A stretch of 30,326 nt of DNA from SIG205 sp045545595 (GTDB taxonomy: Bacteria; Bacillota_I; Bacilli_A; RF39; UBA660). Below the pieces are notes generated by a model. It worked only from the letters and a program-made list of their open reading frames with translations, had not been told where the DNA came from and ran no database searches. The stretch lies in assembly GCA_045545595.1 (NCBI GenBank), contig JAZQBG010000014.1, forward strand, positions 1-30,326, read 5' to 3'. This document shows positions 21,660-29,900 of the stretch, piece after piece; positions within the stretch are counted from its first letter, which is position 1; each line of letters begins with the position of its first letter. The position numbers and the translations under genes were made by a program.

Positions 21660-21687
21660 ATACGATTTACAAAAGTATCTTTTTTTT
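21658..21687 (+). terminator. Terminator of the sigma factor gene
   Basis: AGATAC (21658-21663), 11-base loop, GTATCT (21675-21680), then T-run to 21687. The loop carries the -35 of the next promoter. Confidence 0.75.
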
Positions 21688-21694
21688 GTATAAT
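21666..21694 (+). promoter_or_regulatory. Promoter of the RNase J-like gene, nested in a terminator
   Basis: -35 TTTACA (21666-21671), 17-base spacer, perfect -10 TATAAT (21689-21694). The -35 lies in the terminator loop and the spacer contains its 3' arm and T-run. Confidence 0.7.
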
Positions 21695-21728
21695 GGTAAC
21701 AGTGATAACTAAAAAGAAAGGAGAAAAA

Positions 21729-23378
21729 ATGAGTAAAATTAGAATTTTTAGTCTTGGTGGTTTAAATGAAAATGGAAAAAACATGTATGTTGTAGAAGTT
21801 GACCAAGACATATTTGTATTTGATGCGGGTTTAAAATATGCAGATGATAAATTATTTGGAATAGATTATATATTGCCAAATTATGATTATATTAAAGAAA
21901 ATATTGATAGAGTTAAGGGGTTGTTTTTAACACATGGTCATAATGAAAATATGGGAGGAGTTCCAGATATTGTTTCTGAACTTCCTAACATAAAAGTTTA
22001 TGGAACAAAATTTACATTAGAAGTTTTAAAACGTGAATTAGAAAACTGTGAGATTAACTTTAATAATATGATTGAAATTAAAGCTCATAAAAAAATACCA
22101 TTTGGAGAAAATAGTATTTTTCCGATTAGTGTTACACATTCAATACCTGATTCAGTAGGTTATGTATTAAACACTAAAGATGGTGCGATTGTTTATACAG
22201 GAGATTTTGTATTTGATTCGACAATGATGGGAGCATATAAAACAGATATCGGTAAAATAGCTTATATAGGAAAACAAGGCGTTTTATGTCTTCTTTCTGA
22301 GTCAATGTATGCAGAAAAAACTGGTTATACATCGCCACATCATAGAACTGAAAATATAGTTCGTGAAATTTTATCACGTAATGAAGATAGAATAATATTT
22401 AACATTTTTGCGGCACATATTTATAATATTCAAGAACTTTTTAATGAAGTAGCAAAAACAGAAAGAAAAATAGTTATCATGGGAAAAACATTACAAGGTA
22501 TTATAAATAATGCATTAGAATTGGGCTATTTAAAATTTGATAAAAAACAAATTGGAGATTTATCTAATATAAATGATAAGAATGTAATAATATTAGTTGC
22601 GAACGAAAGGGAAAAAACTTTCTCAAACATTAATAGAATGATAAATGGTTATGACAAATATATTAAGATAAAAGAAACAGACACATTTGTATTTGCAGAG
22701 CCAATCAGTGATTCAGTTGAAAGAAGTGCGGTTAAAACTGCAGATGAATTAGCAAAACTAGGTGTTAATGTAATCATGTATGATAGAAAAAAACAACTGT
22801 TATACCATGCTTCTAGTGAAGACTTAATGTTAATGATTAATTTACTAAATCCAAAATATTATTTTCCAGTAAAGGGTGAGTATAGATTTCAGGTGGCGAA
22901 TGCGAATATCGCAACAAGACTAGGAATTAATCCTGAAAATATACTTCTTAAACAAAATGGTGAAGTAGCAGAATTTATTGATGGAAAATTAGTAGAATGC
23001 TTTGATAAAGTTAAAACAGATGATATCTTAATCGATGGTAATGTAGTATCTGATGTTGGTGAAGCTGTTTTAAAAGATAGAGAAGTATTAAGTGAAAATG
23101 GTATAGTAATTATTAGTACAACACTAGATAAAAAAACTAAAAAAATAATTTCTGGACCAGAAGTAATAACACGTGGTTTTATATATGTTAAAGACAGTGC
23201 GGAATTGTTAAGTGAAATTAAAAAACTATGTGTTACTGTTATAAACAATAATATTGATAATACTAAACACGTAGAATATAATAAGATTAAAAATGCGTTA
23301 AGAGAAAACTTAGGAAAGTATTTATACAAAGAAACAGAATGTAAACCAATGATTATAACAGTATTTCAAGAAGTATAA
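21729..23378 (+). CDS. rnjB: RNase J2-like protein with degenerate active site
   Basis: The 549-residue metallo-beta-lactamase/beta-CASP protein belongs to the RNase J family of mRNA-decay and rRNA-processing nucleases. The fold is clear: LGGLNENGKNMYVVE, VTHSIPDSVGY (His137), YTGDFVFD (Asp159), and the C-terminal SGPEVITRGFIY and KPMIITVFQEV. The metal motif HxHxDH reads HGHNEN (69-74), the usual SGH motif is shortened to YHASSEDL (359-366), and PVHGEYR reads PVKGEYR. Several ligands are lost, so it is probably inactive or very weak. Bacillus RNase J2, as I recall it, has a similar HGHDEN, which suggests a J2-type partner of an active J1 elsewhere. Start ATG 21729 follows AAAGGAG. Confidence 0.9.
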   Translation: MSKIRIFSLGGLNENGKNMYVVEVDQDIFVFDAGLKYADDKLFGIDYILPNYDYIKENIDRVKGLFLTHGHNENMGGVPDIVSELPNIKVYGTKFTLEVLKRELENCEINFNNMIEIKAHKKIPFGENSIFPISVTHSIPDSVGYVLNTKDGAIVYTGDFVFDSTMMGAYKTDIGKIAYIGKQGVLCLLSESMYAEKTGYTSPHHRTENIVREILSRNEDRIIFNIFAAHIYNIQELFNEVAKTERKIVIMGKTLQGIINNALELGYLKFDKKQIGDLSNINDKNVIILVANEREKTFSNINRMINGYDKYIKIKETDTFVFAEPISDSVERSAVKTADELAKLGVNVIMYDRKKQLLYHASSEDLMLMINLLNPKYYFPVKGEYRFQVANANIATRLGINPENILLKQNGEVAEFIDGKLVECFDKVKTDDILIDGNVVSDVGEAVLKDREVLSENGIVIISTTLDKKTKKIISGPEVITRGFIYVKDSAELLSEIKKLCVTVINNNIDNTKHVEYNKIKNALRENLGKYLYKETECKPMIITVFQEV

Positions 23379-23395
23379 CAGGTGGGAGAGTAGTG

Positions 23396-24415
23396 ATGAA
23401 AAAAATAATAATAAATATGTTATCGAGTGCGGACAAGGTTGATGGACAGGGAGTAGGTAGTGCTTATCTAGAACAAGTTAATTTGGTGAAAGAAAGCAAG
23501 TATTTTAAGGTATTGGTTAATTCAAAAAAAGAAGTCGATATAGTTCATAGTCACACAATAGATCTTATTAATTATTTTAGAATGAAAAAAAATAAAAAAG
23601 GAGTTAATGTGAGTTATGTACATTTTCTTCCAACAACCTTAGACGGATCTATTAAACTACCTAAATTTGCATTCAACATATTTAAAAAATATGTAATTAA
23701 TTTCTATAATACAGCTGATCATTTAGTTGTTGTTAATCCCATATTTATTAATGATTTAGAAAAAGCTGGAATTAATAAAGAAAAAATAACATATATTCCA
23801 AATTATGTTTCTAAAGAAAAATTCTATAAGTATACTAAAAAGAAAAGAAATGATATTAGAAAAAAATATGGGTTAAAGAGTGATGATTTCGTAGTTTTAG
23901 GTGCAGGACAAGTACAAACTAGAAAAGGTGTTAAAGATTTTGTAGAATGCGCTAAAAAGTTACCTAAAATCAAATTTGTATGGTGCGGAGGATTTTCTTT
24001 TGGAAAGATTACTGATGGATATGATGAATTAAAAGAAATCATGGAAAATCCACCTAAAAATGTAATTTTTTTAGGTATAATTCCTAGAGAAGAAATGAAT
24101 GATATGTACAATATTGCTGATGTGTTGTTTGTTCCATCGTATAATGAACTTTTCCCTATGACAATATTAGAGGCTGTTAATTCTGAAACCCCGTTACTAT
24201 TGAGAGATTTAGAGTTGTATGAAGATATATTATTTGGCGATTATTTAAAAGGAAAGAACAATAAAGAATTCGTTAAAATATTAAAAGAATTAAATGATGA
24301 TCAAAAGCTATATAAGAAGTATTCTAAAAAATCAAAATTAATTTCGGAATTTTACAGTAAAGAACATGTTTTAGACATGTGGGAAGAATTTTATAAAAAT
24401 ATTGTAAAAAAATAA
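23396..24415 (+). CDS. GT4 family glycosyltransferase
   Basis: The 339-residue GT-B enzyme would add a sugar to a lipid or other acceptor at the inner membrane face. The N-terminal half has IVHSHTIDLINYF and YVHFLPTT; the C-terminal half has VLGAGQVQTRKGVKDFVECA, NVIFLGIIPREEMNDMYNIADVLFVPSYNELFPMTILEA with the donor-binding Glu pair, and the closing helices. The overall wording resembles the glycosyltransferases that make glycolipids in low-GC Gram-positives, but the acceptor cannot be told. ATG 23396 follows GGTGGGAG. It starts 18 bases after the RNase J-like gene, so they share a transcript. Confidence 0.9.
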   Translation: MKKIIINMLSSADKVDGQGVGSAYLEQVNLVKESKYFKVLVNSKKEVDIVHSHTIDLINYFRMKKNKKGVNVSYVHFLPTTLDGSIKLPKFAFNIFKKYVINFYNTADHLVVVNPIFINDLEKAGINKEKITYIPNYVSKEKFYKYTKKKRNDIRKKYGLKSDDFVVLGAGQVQTRKGVKDFVECAKKLPKIKFVWCGGFSFGKITDGYDELKEIMENPPKNVIFLGIIPREEMNDMYNIADVLFVPSYNELFPMTILEAVNSETPLLLRDLELYEDILFGDYLKGKNNKEFVKILKELNDDQKLYKKYSKKSKLISEFYSKEHVLDMWEEFYKNIVKK

Positions 24416-24447
24416 AAAAGTATAGATTTAAAATAATTGAAGTGTAT

Positions 24448-24483
24448 AAGATACAGAATTAGCAAAATGTTCTGTATCTTTTT
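24448..24483 (+). terminator. Terminator of the glycosyltransferase unit
   Basis: AAGATACAGAA (24448-24458) and TTCTGTATCTT (24470-24480) form a perfect 11-bp stem followed by TTT. Confidence 0.8.
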
Positions 24484-24527
24484 AAATATTTGTAATAGTA
24501 GTGGTTAAGATAACCAAAAACGCTCAT

Positions 24528-24556
24528 TTGAATAGAACAATTGATAGTGTTATATT
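24528..24556 (+). promoter_or_regulatory. Promoter of the Rpn-family gene
   Basis: -35 TTGAAT (24528-24533), 17-base spacer, extended -10 TGtTATATT (24548-24556). Confidence 0.6.
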
Positions 24557-24573
24557 CATGATGAGGTGAATAT

Positions 24574-25464
24574 ATGGCAGAATTTAAATTAAAACCAGGG
24601 AATGTAATACCAGCAAGTTATGATCCAGTATTTAAAGCACTTTTAACTGCAGAAGAATGTAGAGAATATTTAGCAGATTTGATACATATAGTAACTAAAA
24701 TACCAAAAGCTGTAATAATGAAAGATATGGAAATAAAAAATAGTGAACACATGAAAAGTCATGTTAAAGAAAAGGGAAAGGTATCAGATTTAATAGTAGA
24801 TGTGGAAAACAATAGAATAAACTTAGAATGTAATAGGGAATACTATGATGGACTATTTTCAAAGAATAATGCATACCAACATAAATTAGCAGCAGAACAA
24901 TTACTAGCAGGAGAAAACTGGGTAGATGAAAAAAAGATAATCCAAATAAATTTTGACTATTTTAGTAGGTTTGATGAAAGAACAATAATAAAGTTTATGA
25001 TAATGGATGTAGAAAGAAATCTAATAGAGACAGAAAATTATGAAAAGTATCATGTTAACCTAGACTTAATTTTGGGAATGTATTATAATAAAAATGATAA
25101 ATTAAGTAAAGAAGAAAAGAAGCTATTATTACTTGCATTAAATACTAAAAAGGAAATTGAGGAAATAGTCAAAGGTGATGATGTGATGGAAAAAGCAGGA
25201 AAAAAGCTAACAGAATTATCAGAAGATGAAGAATTAATAGGAATGTATGATAAGGAGTTAATGGAAACAAAGATAAGAAATACTATGATAAGAAGTGCGG
25301 AGATACATGCTGAAGAAAAAGGTATTAAACAAGGTATTGAACAAAATCAAAAACAAGTGGTTATTAATATGTTAAATAATAATTACTCTTATTCTCAAAT
25401 AAGGGAAATTACTGGATTAAGTGAAGTTGAGGTTAAAGCAATAGAAGAAACTAATAATGAATAG
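24574..25464 (+). CDS. Rpn/PD-(D/E)XK nuclease family transposase-like protein
   Basis: The 296-residue PDDEXK_2-type protein belongs to a group often annotated as a putative transposase; E. coli relatives (RpnA) are DNA nucleases that promote RecA-independent recombination. The N-terminus shows SYDPVFKALL, then the nuclease core VSDLIVDVENNRINLECNRE (catalytic Asp and Glu) and NAYQHKLAAEQLLAGENW. The C-terminal part has HAEEKGIKQGIEQNQKQ and a small helical DNA-binding-like end (YSYSQIREITGLSEVEVKAIE). It appears full length, with RBS GAGGTGA, a promoter of its own and no flanking inverted repeats seen, so it is not shown to be a mobile element. Confidence 0.9.
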   Translation: MAEFKLKPGNVIPASYDPVFKALLTAEECREYLADLIHIVTKIPKAVIMKDMEIKNSEHMKSHVKEKGKVSDLIVDVENNRINLECNREYYDGLFSKNNAYQHKLAAEQLLAGENWVDEKKIIQINFDYFSRFDERTIIKFMIMDVERNLIETENYEKYHVNLDLILGMYYNKNDKLSKEEKKLLLLALNTKKEIEEIVKGDDVMEKAGKKLTELSEDEELIGMYDKELMETKIRNTMIRSAEIHAEEKGIKQGIEQNQKQVVINMLNNNYSYSQIREITGLSEVEVKAIEETNNE

Positions 25465-25509
25465 GACTTATTTATATAGGTCTTTTTCTTATCAAAAAGC
25501 TTTTATTTA

Positions 25510-25538
25510 TTGATATTCTTTGACTTTTAATATATAAT
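25510..25538 (+). promoter_or_regulatory. ftsY promoter
   Basis: -35 TTGATA (25510-25515), 17-base spacer, perfect -10 TATAAT (25533-25538). Confidence 0.7.
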
Positions 25539-25557
25539 TTTAGTACGAGGTGATAAC

Positions 25558-26547
25558 ATGAGACTATTTGATAAATTTAAGAATATTTTTAATAAAAATA
25601 ATAGAGAAGATACTATAGAAAAAGAAGAAATAGAAAAATATGATGAAGCCTTAGAGAAAACTAGAAATGTCTTTACATCTAAATTAGGACTTCTTTCTAA
25701 CAAATATAAAAAAGTAAGTGAAGAATATTTTGAAGAACTTGAAGAAATTTTGATTATGGCTGATATTGGCGTTAATACTGTTATGAATTTTATTGATGAA
25801 ATTAAAAAGAGAGTAAAAAAAGAAAATATAGAATCAACAGAAGATTTAAAAGAAATAATAGTTGATGAATTATTTATAATATATGTTAATAATGACGTAA
25901 TAGTAAACAAAATTAACTATAATGAAGATGGTCCAACAGTTATTTTGTTTGTAGGTGTTAATGGTGTTGGTAAAACTACTACTATTGGAAAAATAGCCAA
26001 AAAGTTAATAAACGAAGGTAAAAAAGTTTTACTTGTTGCTGGTGATACATTTAGAGCAGGTGCTGTTGAACAAATTGAAGAATGGGGTAACAGAGTTAGT
26101 GCTAAAGTAGTAGGTAAAGAAAATGCAGATCCATCTAGTGTTATATATGATGGGTTAGAAATTGCTAAAAACGAAAACTATGACGTGGTTTTAGTAGATA
26201 CTGCTGGTAGATTGCAAAATAAAGTTAATCTAATGAAAGAATTAGAAAAGATGAATAAAGTAATTGGTAAATTGGTGCCTGACGCACCACATGAAACATT
26301 ATTAGTAATAGATGCAACTACAGGACAAAATGGTATTAGTCAAGCCAAAAGTTTTAAAGAAATAACAAATATAACAGGAATAGTACTTACAAAATTAGAT
26401 GGGACTGCTAAAGGTGGTATAGTTTTAGCAATCAAAGAAGAAGTAAATATTCCAGTTAAATTTATTGGACTTGGGGAAAAGGAAAACGATCTTAAAGTAT
26501 TTGATATAGAAAAATATATATATGGATTATTTAAAGATTTATTCTAG
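25558..26547 (+). CDS. ftsY: Signal recognition particle receptor FtsY
   Basis: FtsY is the membrane-side GTPase that docks SRP-ribosome complexes to the Sec channel. The 329-residue product has a short charged N-terminus and an NG domain: G1 GVNGVGKTTTIGK, the insertion-box motif GDTFRAGAVEQ, G3 DTAGRLQNK, G4 TKLDGTAKGG and the closing GLGEKENDLKVFD. The acidic A domain of E. coli FtsY is nearly absent, as in many Gram-positives. RBS GAGGTGA precedes ATG 25558. It leads a cluster that runs through ylxM to ffh, so both SRP GTPases are likely co-expressed. Confidence 0.97.
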   Translation: MRLFDKFKNIFNKNNREDTIEKEEIEKYDEALEKTRNVFTSKLGLLSNKYKKVSEEYFEELEEILIMADIGVNTVMNFIDEIKKRVKKENIESTEDLKEIIVDELFIIYVNNDVIVNKINYNEDGPTVILFVGVNGVGKTTTIGKIAKKLINEGKKVLLVAGDTFRAGAVEQIEEWGNRVSAKVVGKENADPSSVIYDGLEIAKNENYDVVLVDTAGRLQNKVNLMKELEKMNKVIGKLVPDAPHETLLVIDATTGQNGISQAKSFKEITNITGIVLTKLDGTAKGGIVLAIKEEVNIPVKFIGLGEKENDLKVFDIEKYIYGLFKDLF

Positions 26548-26558
26548 GGGGAATTATA

Positions 26559-27080
26559 ATGGAATTATATAAAGATAGTAATAAAATGGTAATAAATAGT
26601 GAGTGTAAGTGTTTAAATATATTAAATGATAGTGATATTAATATGTGGATTACAGGTGACAAAAGAAAAAATAAGCTACCTGGAAATTCTTTTAAAATAA
26701 CTGAATATGATGGTAAAGTTTATAGCATATTCAATGAATTTTATAATTCGTTAGTAGAAGAATATAATGGATTTAAAGAATACCATGATTTTGCATATGA
26801 AGAATATCCACTTTATGATAGTAAACATAATTGGTTCACTTTTTATGATGATTACTCACATATTAGTAATAAAAATATTTTTAGAATTATTAAGAATGAA
26901 AATAATGATCCTCATATAATAGGTATTTATATTAGAAATAAAAATAATAGATTACAATCACATACAATTGCGAAGTCAGGATCTAGATATCCACAATTTA
27001 TTGAACATTTTTCGCGTTTAATTACAGATTTGCAAAAATTGGAAAGCGAAAAGATATATACCAAAAAGAAAGAAGTATAA
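26559..27080 (+). CDS. Hypothetical protein in the SRP cluster
   Basis: The product has 173 residues and no signal or membrane helix. It is rich in aromatic residues and Asn (FYDDYSHISNKNIFRI, HDFAYEEYPLYDSKHNWF). The first half looks strand-rich and the last 30 residues helical (FIEHFSRLITDLQKLES). No family is recognised. It has a strong RBS (TAGGGGGA) and starts 11 bases after ftsY; ylxM starts three bases after its stop. Tight packing between ftsY and ylxM suggests shared expression; a role in protein targeting is only a guess. Confidence 0.8.
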   Translation: MELYKDSNKMVINSECKCLNILNDSDINMWITGDKRKNKLPGNSFKITEYDGKVYSIFNEFYNSLVEEYNGFKEYHDFAYEEYPLYDSKHNWFTFYDDYSHISNKNIFRIIKNENNDPHIIGIYIRNKNNRLQSHTIAKSGSRYPQFIEHFSRLITDLQKLESEKIYTKKKEV

Positions 27081-27083
27081 TAT

Positions 27084-27377
27084 ATGGATGATAATACAAA
27101 ATTAATTTTATTATATGATTATTATGGAGAGTTATTAACTGATAAACAAAAAGATTATTTTGAAGATTATTATTTTAATAATTTATCATTATCAGAAATT
27201 AGTGAAGATAATAATGTTAGTAGAAGTGCGGTTCAAAAGCAATTAAAGGATATTGAAGAAAAACTTGCTTATTATGAAGATAAATTAAATATTGTTGGTA
27301 GAAATGAAAAAATTCGAGATTTATTAGAAGAAGTAGGAGATATTAAATTAAAAAATAAAATTTCTGAACTTTTATAA
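27084..27377 (+). CDS. ylxM: YlxM, SRP-associated HTH protein
   Basis: The 97-residue protein has the UPF0122 fold, a sigma-region-4-like helix-turn-helix: YDYYGELLTDKQKDYFEDYY, then LSLSEISEDNNVSRSAVQKQ and a helical tail. In many Gram-positives ylxM sits directly before ffh, and streptococcal work links it to SRP function. Here it is separated from ffh by a dipeptidase gene and a small ORF. No strong RBS is seen; it probably relies on coupling to the gene three bases upstream. Confidence 0.93.
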   Translation: MDDNTKLILLYDYYGELLTDKQKDYFEDYYFNNLSLSEISEDNNVSRSAVQKQLKDIEEKLAYYEDKLNIVGRNEKIRDLLEEVGDIKLKNKISELL

Positions 27378-27392
27378 CTGGAGATGATAATA

Positions 27393-28385
27393 ATGTATGA
27401 TATGCATTATGATTTATTAACAATACTGTATTTTAATTTTTTAAAAGATAATAAATTTGCAAACCCGTTAAAATGTGTTGAGGAAATAAAGAAAATATAT
27501 TCTTCCGATAATATTAAAGGTGGAATAATAAATCTTTATTTTATGAGTGAAGAAGAAATGAAAAATGAGTTGGACATAGATAAAGATAAATTATATGATG
27601 TTTTAACTATGTTTGAAGAAAGCATAAAAATATTACAGTATTTAAAATATAGAAATGTAATTCCTATGGATACAGATTTTTTATATAGTATTGAAGGTTG
27701 TGACTATATAAAAAATTTAGAAGAATTAGAAGAGTTATATAACTTAGGCCTTAGAGTAATCCTCCCTGTATGGAATAATGAAAATATATATGGATCAGGG
27801 TTTAAAAGTGACAAAGGACTAACACTAAAAGGTGAAGAACTAGTAAGAAAGGCAATTGACTTAGGAATTATTATAGATTTATCACATGCTAATCCAAACA
27901 CTTTTGATGGAATTATTGATGTAATAAGTAGTGAACAACAAAAAGGTAAAAATCCAATCGTAATCGCTTCTCATTCAAACTGCAAAAGTTTATGTGATAG
28001 AAAAAGAAATTTAACTGATGAACAATTAATAAAACTTAAGAATGTTGGTGTAACAATAGGACTATTCTCTAATAGTAAGTTTCTATCCACAGATTTTGTG
28101 GAAAACACGTATGAAGAAAGACAAAAATGTCTATTAAAGCATATAAAACATGTTTTAAAATTAGGTTTTCCTGTGGATAAAATAGTTTTAAGCACCGATG
28201 ATATGAATTTTTCACCTGATAGTTCTTATCATGGAAATGAATCGTTTCATTTGGATAAAAGTAAAAATGAAATGTATAATCTACTTAGTCAAGAATTTAA
28301 TGATGAAGATGTGAAAAAACTAATGTATAAAAATGCTAGACAAATATTTGATAGTGTTAGAAATAGAGGAAAAGAAAATGTATAA
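27393..28385 (+). CDS. Membrane dipeptidase (peptidase M19) family
   Basis: The 330-residue product resembles renal dipeptidase. This zinc TIM-barrel family cleaves dipeptides, including D-amino-acid ones. DMHYDLL (His5, Asp7) gives the first metal pair, SIEGCDY the bridging Glu, IIDLSHAN and IASHSNC the two further His, and LSTDDMNFSPD the catalytic Asp. There is no signal peptide, so it is cytoplasmic. ATG 27393 follows GGAGATGA; an in-frame ATT-ATT start nine bases earlier is not needed. It lies in the SRP cluster 15 bases after ylxM, and its last codons overlap the next ATG. Confidence 0.92.
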   Translation: MYDMHYDLLTILYFNFLKDNKFANPLKCVEEIKKIYSSDNIKGGIINLYFMSEEEMKNELDIDKDKLYDVLTMFEESIKILQYLKYRNVIPMDTDFLYSIEGCDYIKNLEELEELYNLGLRVILPVWNNENIYGSGFKSDKGLTLKGEELVRKAIDLGIIIDLSHANPNTFDGIIDVISSEQQKGKNPIVIASHSNCKSLCDRKRNLTDEQLIKLKNVGVTIGLFSNSKFLSTDFVENTYEERQKCLLKHIKHVLKLGFPVDKIVLSTDDMNFSPDSSYHGNESFHLDKSKNEMYNLLSQEFNDEDVKKLMYKNARQIFDSVRNRGKENV

Positions 28386-28512
28386 GTCAGATGATAATAA
28401 TACTGAAAATTATGGTAAACTTAATTTAGATGAATTAATTAAATTAGATTTAGAAAGAATAGAACAAGAGTTAGAAGATAAAAGAAAAACAAAAATTGAA
28501 GAAGAAAAATAG
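28378..28512 (+). CDS. Small acidic helical protein (44 residues)
   Basis: ATG 28378 overlaps the end of the dipeptidase gene in another frame, with AGAGGA as RBS. The product has a polar head (MYKSDDNNTENYGK) and then a heptad-like helix rich in Leu, Glu and Lys (LDELIKLDLERIEQELEDK), ending in EEEK. It could form a coiled coil. It stops 12 bases before the ffh start codon and just ahead of the ffh RBS. The good RBS and fit in the cluster support a real gene. No family is known to me. Confidence 0.65.
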   Translation: MYKSDDNNTENYGKLNLDELIKLDLERIEQELEDKRKTKIEEEK

Positions 28513-28524
28513 CGAGGTGATTTT

Positions 28525-29832
28525 ATGTTTGAAAACTTAGGTGACAGATTACAAAGTGCATTAAAGAAAATAAAAGGATATGGAAAAATTACTGAAGAAA
28601 ACATTGGAGAAATGACTAGAGAAATTAGACTTGCGCTTCTTGAAGCTGACGTTAACTATAAAGTTGTAAAAGAATTTATAAATAATGTTAAAGAAAAGGC
28701 TCTTGGTGAAGAAGTTAAGAAAAGTTTATCACCTGGTGAAATGTTTGTTAAGATTGTTAAAGATGAACTAGTAGAACTATTAGGTGGAGAAAAAGAAGAT
28801 TTAGTTATTGATAAAAAACCAACTATAGTAATGCTTGTTGGGTTGCAAGGTAGCGGTAAAACTACTACTATTGGAAAACTTGGTAATTTAATTCGTAAAA
28901 AATATAAAAAGAATCCTTTATTTGTAGCTTGTGATGTATATAGACCAGCTGCAATAGATCAATTAAAGCAAATAGGTAAAGAGCTTAATATTGAAGTATA
29001 TGATGAAGGAAAAGCTAATCCTGTTGATATAGTAACTAATGCATTAGAATACGCTAAAGAACATAATAATGATTACATATTAATAGATACAGCTGGTAGA
29101 TTACATATTGACGAAGAGTTAATGCAAGAATTAGTTAATATCAAAGATAAAGTAAATCCACATGAAATATTACTAGTAGTAGATGGAATGGTTGGACAAG
29201 ATATAATTAATGTTATTGAAGGTTTCAATAGTACATTGCCTCTTACAGGAACAATCATTACTAAATTAGATGGGGATACAAGAGGTGGAGCAGCACTTTC
29301 TATTAGACATTTAACTAGTGTACCTATAAAAATGGTGGGTGTATCAGAAAAGTTAGATGGATTACAAGAATTTGATCCTGAAAGAATGGCAAGTAGAATA
29401 CTTGGTATGGGAGATATATTATCTATCGTAGAAAAAGCTGAAGAAGTAATAGATGAGGAAGAAGCTAAGAAAAGTGTTAAGAAAATGCAATCTGGTAAAT
29501 TTGACTTAGAAGATTTCTTATCACAAATGAAGCAAATAAAAAAATTAGGACCATTAGAAAATATATTAAAAATGTTACCTGGTGCTTCTAAATTAGGACT
29601 TAATAAAATAAACATTGATCCTAAACAAATCGCTCATATTGAGGCGATAGTATTATCAATGACTCCGAAAGAAAGAAGAAATCCAGAGATTATTAAGGCA
29701 AGCAGAAAAATGAGAATTGCAAAAGGTTCTGGTATGAAAGTAGAAGATGTAAATAGACTGTTAACTCAATTTGAACAAATGAAAAAAATGATGAAACAGT
29801 TTTCTAGCGGAAACATGAAATTACCGTTTTAA
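28525..29832 (+). CDS. ffh: Signal recognition particle GTPase Ffh
   Basis: Ffh binds signal sequences and the 4.5S/6S RNA and docks with FtsY. The 435-residue product has the N domain (LGDRLQSALKKIKGYGKITE), the G domain with G1 GLQGSGKTTTIGK, DVYRPAAIDQLK, G3 DTAGRLHID, G4 TKLDGDTRGG and the closing GVSEKLDGLQEFDPERMASR. The C-terminal M domain is Met-rich, with the RNA-binding SKRKRIAKGSG-like stretch here read ASRKMRIAKGSG and KKMMKQFSSGNMK. Full length. RBS GAGGTGA lies seven bases before ATG 28525. It is last in the ftsY-led cluster. Confidence 0.97.
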   Translation: MFENLGDRLQSALKKIKGYGKITEENIGEMTREIRLALLEADVNYKVVKEFINNVKEKALGEEVKKSLSPGEMFVKIVKDELVELLGGEKEDLVIDKKPTIVMLVGLQGSGKTTTIGKLGNLIRKKYKKNPLFVACDVYRPAAIDQLKQIGKELNIEVYDEGKANPVDIVTNALEYAKEHNNDYILIDTAGRLHIDEELMQELVNIKDKVNPHEILLVVDGMVGQDIINVIEGFNSTLPLTGTIITKLDGDTRGGAALSIRHLTSVPIKMVGVSEKLDGLQEFDPERMASRILGMGDILSIVEKAEEVIDEEEAKKSVKKMQSGKFDLEDFLSQMKQIKKLGPLENILKMLPGASKLGLNKINIDPKQIAHIEAIVLSMTPKERRNPEIIKASRKMRIAKGSGMKVEDVNRLLTQFEQMKKMMKQFSSGNMKLPF

Positions 29833-29849
29833 ATTAGGTTAATACATAT

Positions 29850-29876
29850 ACACTTTATCCCCCTTTTCATATTATA
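29850..29876 (+). promoter_or_regulatory. SigK-like promoter of the coat gene
   Basis: AC (29850-29851), 16 bases, CATATTATA (29868-29876) fits the Bacillus SigK pattern AC-N16-17-CATAnnnTA. The -10 lies in the loop of the hairpin at 29855-29895. Match by memory of the consensus. Confidence 0.5.
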
Positions 29877-29895
29877 AATTAGAAAAGGGGGATAA
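29855..29895 (+). promoter_or_regulatory. 14-bp hairpin holding the coat gene Shine-Dalgarno
   Basis: TTATCCCCCTTTTC (29855-29868) pairs perfectly with GAAAAGGGGGATAA (29882-29895) around a 13-base loop. The 3' arm contains GGGGG, the RBS of the next gene. No T-run follows on the plus strand, so it is not a classic terminator. It would block translation from ffh readthrough RNA, while a transcript starting in or after the loop would be free. Confidence 0.7.
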
Positions 29896-29900
29896 TTTAA

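Noticed and set aside
24503..24515. GGTTA-AGA-TAACC hairpin before the Rpn gene
   Set aside because: Only 5 bp, no T-run and upstream of the promoter; compatible with chance in AT-rich DNA.
24574..25464. Rpn-family gene as part of an active insertion sequence
   Set aside because: No terminal inverted repeats or target duplication could be seen around it, and it has an ordinary promoter.
25465..25500. Possible terminator after the Rpn gene
   Set aside because: The AGGAC and GGTCT arms pair poorly, with a bulge and mismatch, so it is not listed.
29073..29615. Long minus-strand open frame opposite ffh
   Set aside because: Shadow of the ffh gene, without RBS or family motifs; ffh motifs on the plus strand are complete.
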